Source of the DNA: Prochlorococcus sp. AG-363-B04
GTDB lineage: Bacteria; Cyanobacteriota; Cyanobacteriia; PCC-6307; Cyanobiaceae
Direction of reading: 5' to 3'
NCBI GenBank assembly: GCA_003278465.1
Contig: QCFC01000011.1
Coordinates: forward strand, 1-64,000
DNA length: 64,000 nt
The notes under the pieces: model-generated
What the model was told of the DNA's origin: nothing
The model's input: the letters and a program-made list of their open reading frames with translations, nothing else
Database searches by the model: none
In this document: piece by piece, positions 60,134 to 64,000 of the stretch
How the letters are laid out: each line of letters begins with the position of its first letter
Position numbering within the stretch: position 1 is the first letter of the stretch
Position numbers and translations under genes: made by a program

Positions 60134-61101
60134 CTTTAATTCTCAAAAATATTGGAAGACGCTATGGGAAGAGTTGGGTTCTAAGAAATCTCTTTCTTGA
60201 AATTAAAGATGGAGAATGCTTAGCCCTTCTAGGTCCAAGTGGTTGCGGCAAGAGTACAACACTTCGCCTGATAGCAGGGTTAGATATTCCTGATGAAGGT
60301 TCCATTTACATAAATGGAAGAGATTTAAAAAATGTTTCTCCTTCTAAAAGAAATATTGGAATGGTTTTTCAAAGTTATGCACTATTTCCCCATTTATCTA
60401 TAGCTTCTAATTTAACAATAGGTTTAAAAGTTAGAGGTGCAACTGAAAGTGAACAACATCAGAAAGTAAGTTCCATCTTAACTCTTATGAAATTAGAAGA
60501 TTTAGCTTATAGAAAACCTGCTCAACTTTCAGGAGGCCAACGTCAAAGAGTTGCCCTCGCGAGAGCATTACTAAGAGACCCTGAAGTCTACCTACTTGAC
60601 GAACCAATGAGCAATCTTGATGCTCAATTAAGAGAAAGCCTTCGTCCAGAAATACGCTCATTAATACTTCAAGGCCAAAAGCCAGTTGTATATGTAACCC
60701 ATGATCAACAAGAAGCAATGGCTATGGCTAACAAAATCGCAGTAATGCAAAAAGGGAATGTAGAACAAATTGGGACTCCTAATGAACTTTATAACTCTCC
60801 AGCATCTATATTTGTTGCTTCTTTCATCGGTCGACCACAAATAAATTTGTTGCCCCCAGAATCAGGAATAATAAAAGGCATTAGGCCAGAAGATATTATA
60901 ATTAACGAAAATGGAATTAATAGCAAAATTATCTATCAAGAATGGCTTGGGTCAAGTAAACTAATCATGCTTGATACACCTATTGGGGAATTGAGGATGA
61001 TCACATCCTCAAATGATCAAATCCCTGAATGCCCGAAGATTTCATGGGATATTAAAAATGAACATCGCTTCGAATTAACAACACATAAAAGATTAAATTA
61101 G
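60130..61101 (+). CDS. ggtA: Glucosylglycerol ABC transporter ATPase
   Basis: A 323-residue MalK/UgpC-type ATPase. Motifs: Walker [17 protein letters not shown] near residue 36, Q-loop GMVFQSYALFPHLS, signature LSGGQRQRVALARALL, Walker B VYLLDEPMSNLD, and H-loop YVTHDQQEAMAMA. The C-terminal regulatory domain (from about residue 235) is present but short for the family (IRPEDIIINENG). In Synechocystis ggtA is separate from ggtBCD; here it closes the operon. About 250 bp of AT-rich DNA follows before the next gene. Confidence 0.88.
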   Translation: MTLILKNIGRRYGKSWVLRNLFLEIKDGECLALLGPSGCGKSTTLRLIAGLDIPDEGSIYINGRDLKNVSPSKRNIGMVFQSYALFPHLSIASNLTIGLKVRGATESEQHQKVSSILTLMKLEDLAYRKPAQLSGGQRQRVALARALLRDPEVYLLDEPMSNLDAQLRESLRPEIRSLILQGQKPVVYVTHDQQEAMAMANKIAVMQKGNVEQIGTPNELYNSPASIFVASFIGRPQINLLPPESGIIKGIRPEDIIINENGINSKIIYQEWLGSSKLIMLDTPIGELRMITSSNDQIPECPKISWDIKNEHRFELTTHKRLN

Positions 61102-61351
61102 GTATAAGAAATAATTACTTAATTAAACTTAAGATGATCCACTTTGATACTCAATCATTTATCACTAAAAGATTACACTCAAAACTTTATGATTATTCTC
61201 CTTTTTAATAACCTTAGTGAACTTAGCTATTTATAAGTAAATACCTGTTTTCTTAACAAGCCAATTCGAAAACAAATTCTAATTCATGTTCTTTTGTTCT
61301 TTGGTAAGGTTGCCCCTTGACTTACTAGGCTTGCTAAGTTGATAAAAAAAA

Positions 61352-61654
61352 GTGCACGCTCTATCCCTCGGTACTTGGTGGATACACCTGGCAACCTTAT
61401 GTGAATGGACACTTGCAATTGTCCTGATATTGAGATGGGGAAGAATAATTAATCAAAGAGCCTTGTCTTGGCTTGCTATGTCAATGCTTCCCAACCTGGC
61501 AAGTGCCATGGCAGCTATAACTTGGCATATCTATGACAACAGCGATGCTCTAAAAGGCCTTGTGGTGCTTCAAGCTGGTTTGACAATGTTAGGGAATTGC
61601 TGCTTGGCATTAGCAGCTTGGCATCTTGTAAATACTGAAGAAAAAATCTCATGA
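61352..61654 (+). CDS. DUF2499 family membrane protein
   Basis: A 100-residue protein with about three hydrophobic segments: SLGTWWIHLATLCEWTLAIV with the conserved His and Glu-Trp, LSWLAMSMLPNLASAMAAIT then WHIYDN, and VLQAGLTMLGNCCLALAAWH. The family is shared by cyanobacteria and chloroplasts; its function is unknown. The start is GTG at 61352. It ends in an ATGA overlap with the DUF3593 gene, a pairing I recall as conserved in cyanobacteria. Confidence 0.85.
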   Translation: MHALSLGTWWIHLATLCEWTLAIVLILRWGRIINQRALSWLAMSMLPNLASAMAAITWHIYDNSDALKGLVVLQAGLTMLGNCCLALAAWHLVNTEEKIS

Positions 61655-61989
61655 ACTTAATCAATCCTGGATTGGCTCTGGAATTTCTTGGCAAAATAGA
61701 CCCTGGGCCATTCTTTGTACTTTCTTTAATTCCATATCTTTTCTTCCTCTATTGGGCTCAAAAAAGCAAAAGCATTCCGAAAATTTCACTATGGGGTTTC
61801 CGCCTAACATTGCTTTTCGTCTTCGTCACAATCGTTCTAGCAATCGTGGCGAAGTTACTTTTCGAAGCAGAACTTACAGAAATTGATCCCTTACATGGAA
61901 CAGCAGAAGCCTTTCTAACAATCAGTGATGCACTGGTAGCACTGGGTTTCTTAGGATTCGGCCAAAAGAAAGTAGTGAATAACTCTTAA
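61651..61989 (+). CDS. DUF3593 family membrane protein
   Basis: A 112-residue protein with three hydrophobic segments: PGPFFVLSLIPYLFFLYWAQ, FRLTLLFVFVTIVLAIVAKL, and FLTISDALVALGFLGFG, with a conserved DPLHGTAE loop between the last two. It is a photosynthetic-lineage family of unknown function. Its ATG overlaps the DUF2499 stop by 4 nt. psaK begins 74 bp downstream. Confidence 0.85.
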   Translation: MNLINPGLALEFLGKIDPGPFFVLSLIPYLFFLYWAQKSKSIPKISLWGFRLTLLFVFVTIVLAIVAKLLFEAELTEIDPLHGTAEAFLTISDALVALGFLGFGQKKVVNNS

Positions 61990-62063
61990 GCGAAAGAATT
62001 TTTTTGTGATTATTGAGGATCTATCAAGGAAAATAATAATGCGCTTCCATTGGTCTTCTCTTC

Positions 62064-62324
62064 ATGTTGACAACCCTATTGGCTGCAGCTGACCCAGCCA
62101 CATTCTCCTGGTCTCCAAAGGTTGGCTTGGTAATGATTGGCTGCAATGTTCTTGCCTATGCCATTGCCAGAGCAAATATCGCCCAACCAAATGAGGGCTT
62201 TGAAATTCCCAACTCCCAATTTTACGGAGGAATGAGCCATGCTTCTGTTGTGGCTGCAAATTGCCTGGGTCATGTACTAGGCATAGGCACAATTCTTGGA
62301 TTGGCTTCTCAAGGAGTTCTCTAG
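62064..62324 (+). CDS. psaK: Photosystem I reaction center subunit PsaK
   Basis: PsaK is a small two-helix subunit at the edge of photosystem I that binds chlorophyll and helps attach antennae. The 86-residue protein reads WSPKVGLVMIGCNVLAYAIA for the first helix, a short loop with the NSQFYGGMSHASVVAANCLG segment, and LGHVLGIGTILGLASQGVL for the second. The eight or so residues before WSPK are a short N-terminal leader typical of PsaK. A stem-loop with a T tract follows its stop by about 90 nt. Confidence 0.94.
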   Translation: MLTTLLAAADPATFSWSPKVGLVMIGCNVLAYAIARANIAQPNEGFEIPNSQFYGGMSHASVVAANCLGHVLGIGTILGLASQGVL

Positions 62325-62412
62325 GTCTTCAAAACGCTAATTTTTTGTTGACTTTTTATTAAGTCAGCCAAGAGACAAACTTTTAATCACCAGCAGGTGG
62401 TAGGTAGGATAA

Positions 62413-62446
62413 GAGCGCTGACACAATCAGCGCTCACTTGTTTTTG
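62413..62446 (+). terminator. Probable rho-independent terminator after psaK
   Basis: A perfect 9-bp stem GAGCGCTGA/TCAGCGCTC (62413-62421 and 62427-62435) with a 5-nt CACAA loop, followed by ACTTGTTTTTG. It lies about 90 nt after the psaK stop. Two weaker hairpins precede it, so the whole stretch could also be the end of a small RNA. Confidence 0.82.
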
Positions 62447-62679
62447 TGGATATCTATATTTAAATTTTAATTAGCATGCTATTACAAAAAAATGACCCTT
62501 TCCTTATTCAAAAATCATATCAAGAAACAATCATAATCACTTTGAAGGCAAAAGTTTTTAGTAGATTTGATAATATTAATTCGTAAATTATAAAATTCTT
62601 TGATATTGATATTATACAACATTCAAAATAGATAATTATAATTTTTTTTTGAACTAAGTTATATATTTGTTAATCAGAT
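62447..62679. other. AT-rich intergenic tail before dxs
   Basis: About 230 bp between the psaK terminator and the end of dxs, very rich in A+T. A 36-codon frame (62476-62586) has no ribosome site or recognisable features and is not called a gene. Confidence 0.5.
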
Positions 62680-64000
62680 TTATTTTAGCTGAAAATAATC
62701 ATTAATCCTGTCTGACATTTGTTCTGGAGTCAATCCTAATGCCTCTTTGCTTTGCTTAGGACTTGCATGATCAACCAATTTATCAGGTATACCAAGCCTA
62801 AATACAGGTACATGTATATTCTCATCATTAAGTGATTCAAGTACTGCTGCTCCAAAACCACCTGGCAATGCGGCTTCTTCCATTGTTACCAAGCGGCCAA
62901 TTCGTCGCGCCAAAGGATGAATTAATGCTTGATCTAAAGGCCTTAAAAAACGAGCATTTATAACAGTTGAATTAATGCCGAATTGTTCTTGAAGTATTAG
63001 AGCTGTACTTTTAGCAGGAGAAACCATCGACCCATAAGCAATGATTAACAAGTCATCACCCTCAATAAGAACTTCGCCACTTCCAATTTTTAAAGGTTTC
63101 CAACCTTCCTCCATTAAAGCAACTCCTTCTCCAGATCCCCTAGGTATTCGTATTGCAACAGGACCATTATGTTCCAAGCATGTTACAAGCATTCTTTGAA
63201 GTTCTGATTCATCCTTTGGTGCCATAACGGTGAAATTTGGTACTGCTCTCAAATAACTAATGTCATATTGACCTTGATGAGTTGGACCATCAGCACCAAC
63301 AATTCCTGCTCTATCAAGGACAAAAGTTACAGGGAGATTTTGTATGCCAACATCATGAATTACTTGGTCATAAGCACGCTGAAGAAAAGTGCTATATATA
63401 GCCACAACAGGTTTTAAACCTTCACAAGCCATACCAGCAGCAAGAGTTACAGCATGCTGCTCTGCTATTCCAACATCGACATATTGGGAAGGGATAGCCT
63501 TTTGCAATATATCAAGTCCAGTACCTGTAGCCATTGCAGCAGTAATACCAATAACAGTGCTATCTTGCTCACAAAGTTTTACAAGAGTCTGGCCGAAAAC
63601 CTTGCTGTAACTTGGTGGCTTCGGGGTTTGAGAAGGCTTAGATTTTCCAGTCGTCAAATCAAAAGCAGATTGTGCATGATAACCAACTTGATCAGCTTCT
63701 GCATATGGATATCCCTTACCTTTAGTTGTAACTACATGTACTAATACAGGTCCCCCTACTCGATGGGATGCTTGAAATGTTCTAACCATTTCAGCTATAT
63801 CATGGCCATCAATAGGCCCCATATAAGTAAAGCCAAGTTCTTCAAAAACAGCACCTACCTTTGGTACTGCGAGTCTTCTCATACTGCCTTTAAGTGAGTT
63901 GAATTCAGCAGGTAATTCGCCTCCCATAAACGGGAGATTTTTGACACTTTCTTGAACACTATCGCTTATAAATTGCATTGGAGGACTATGCCTCATACGA
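62680..64000 (-). CDS. dxs: 1-deoxy-D-xylulose-5-phosphate synthase, C-terminal part (partial)
   Basis: Dxs condenses pyruvate and glyceraldehyde 3-phosphate with thiamine diphosphate, the first step of the MEP isoprenoid pathway that supplies carotenoids and the phytyl tail. The reading frame continues past the right edge, so the N-terminal ThDP-binding part is missing. About 440 residues are present: [36 protein letters not shown], the pyrimidine-domain [20 protein letters not shown] with the catalytic Glu, [20 protein letters not shown], and the transketolase C-terminal domain. Confidence 0.96.
   Translation of the reverse strand, partial: RMRHSPPMQFISDSVQESVKNLPFMGGELPAEFNSLKGSMRRLAVPKVGAVFEELGFTYMGPIDGHDIAEMVRTFQASHRVGGPVLVHVVTTKGKGYPYAEADQVGYHAQSAFDLTTGKSKPSQTPKPPSYSKVFGQTLVKLCEQDSTVIGITAAMATGTGLDILQKAIPSQYVDVGIAEQHAVTLAAGMACEGLKPVVAIYSTFLQRAYDQVIHDVGIQNLPVTFVLDRAGIVGADGPTHQGQYDISYLRAVPNFTVMAPKDESELQRMLVTCLEHNGPVAIRIPRGSGEGVALMEEGWKPLKIGSGEVLIEGDDLLIIAYGSMVSPAKSTALILQEQFGINSTVINARFLRPLDQALIHPLARRIGRLVTMEEAALPGGFGAAVLESLNDENIHVPVFRLGIPDKLVDHASPKQSKEALGLTPEQMSDRINDYFQLK

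Noticed and set aside
62476-62586. 36-codon frame (MLLQKNDPFLIQ...) between psaK and dxs
   Set aside because: There is no ribosome site, no recognisable family and the region is strongly AT-rich; such frames arise easily by chance. It does not show the motif of high-light-inducible or small photosystem proteins.

Overview
This 64 kb window is gene-dense, AT-rich bacterial DNA (by eye roughly two thirds A+T). It almost certainly comes from a marine picocyanobacterium, most likely a low-GC Prochlorococcus. The evidence is the gene content: magnesium chelatase ChlH, photosystem I subunit PsaK, aerobic cobaltochelatase CobN, HemJ, and a set of cyanobacterial families (DUF3318, CGLD27, DUF3386, DUF6447, DUF3110, DUF2499, DUF3593). 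Intergenic gaps are short, many genes overlap by 4-30 bases, and no HIP1 octamers were noticed. The species and clade are inferred, not proven.

Layout. 1-8 kb: the 3' part of chlH, then a minus-strand S4 protein-tpiA-folP group, a divergent ABC exporter, a small DUF6447 protein and an AgcS alanine/glycine symporter. 8-14 kb: carB with DUF3386, then divergently DUF3318-rsfS-CGLD27-asparaginase, ending at an initiator tRNA-Met, a strong terminator and about 315 bp of repeat-rich noncoding DNA. 14-24 kb: ilvE-metH, cobN, and hemJ-PHP. 24-36 kb: flavin reductase-uvrC, coaD plus a coiled-coil protein, a PBP4-type carboxypeptidase, cysteine desulfurase-DUF1995, dapF, leuS and pgi. 37-47 kb: an M61 peptidase, purN, argC, ribBA, a cyclophilin, and a dnaK-dnaJ-DUF3110-murQ chain. 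47-55 kb: pstCAB, tRNA-Ser(GGA), an inositol-phosphatase-like gene, hisZ, a dicluster ferredoxin, htpG and rpmB. 55-61 kb: a five-gene compatible-solute locus, ggpS-ggtB-ggtC-ggtD-ggtA. 61-64 kb: DUF2499-DUF3593, psaK and the 3' part of dxs.

Functional threads. Tetrapyrrole metabolism appears repeatedly (chlH, hemJ, cobN, with B12-dependent MetH as a consumer of CobN's product). The chaperones DnaK, DnaJ and HtpG are close together. The ggpS-ggtBCDA unit couples synthesis of glucosylglycerol phosphate to an ABC importer that probably recovers leaked glucosylglycerol; no dedicated phosphatase gene lies beside it. Most of the window is conserved core genome.

No wholly new system is evident. 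The items most worth a second look are an interrupted inverted repeat over the probable ggpS promoter, a 26-bp perfect palindrome inside the agcS coding region, a cluster of repeated motifs downstream of the initiator tRNA, a 12-nt tandem repeat plus an 8-base homopolymer in dnaJ, and an unassigned C-terminal extension on RibBA.
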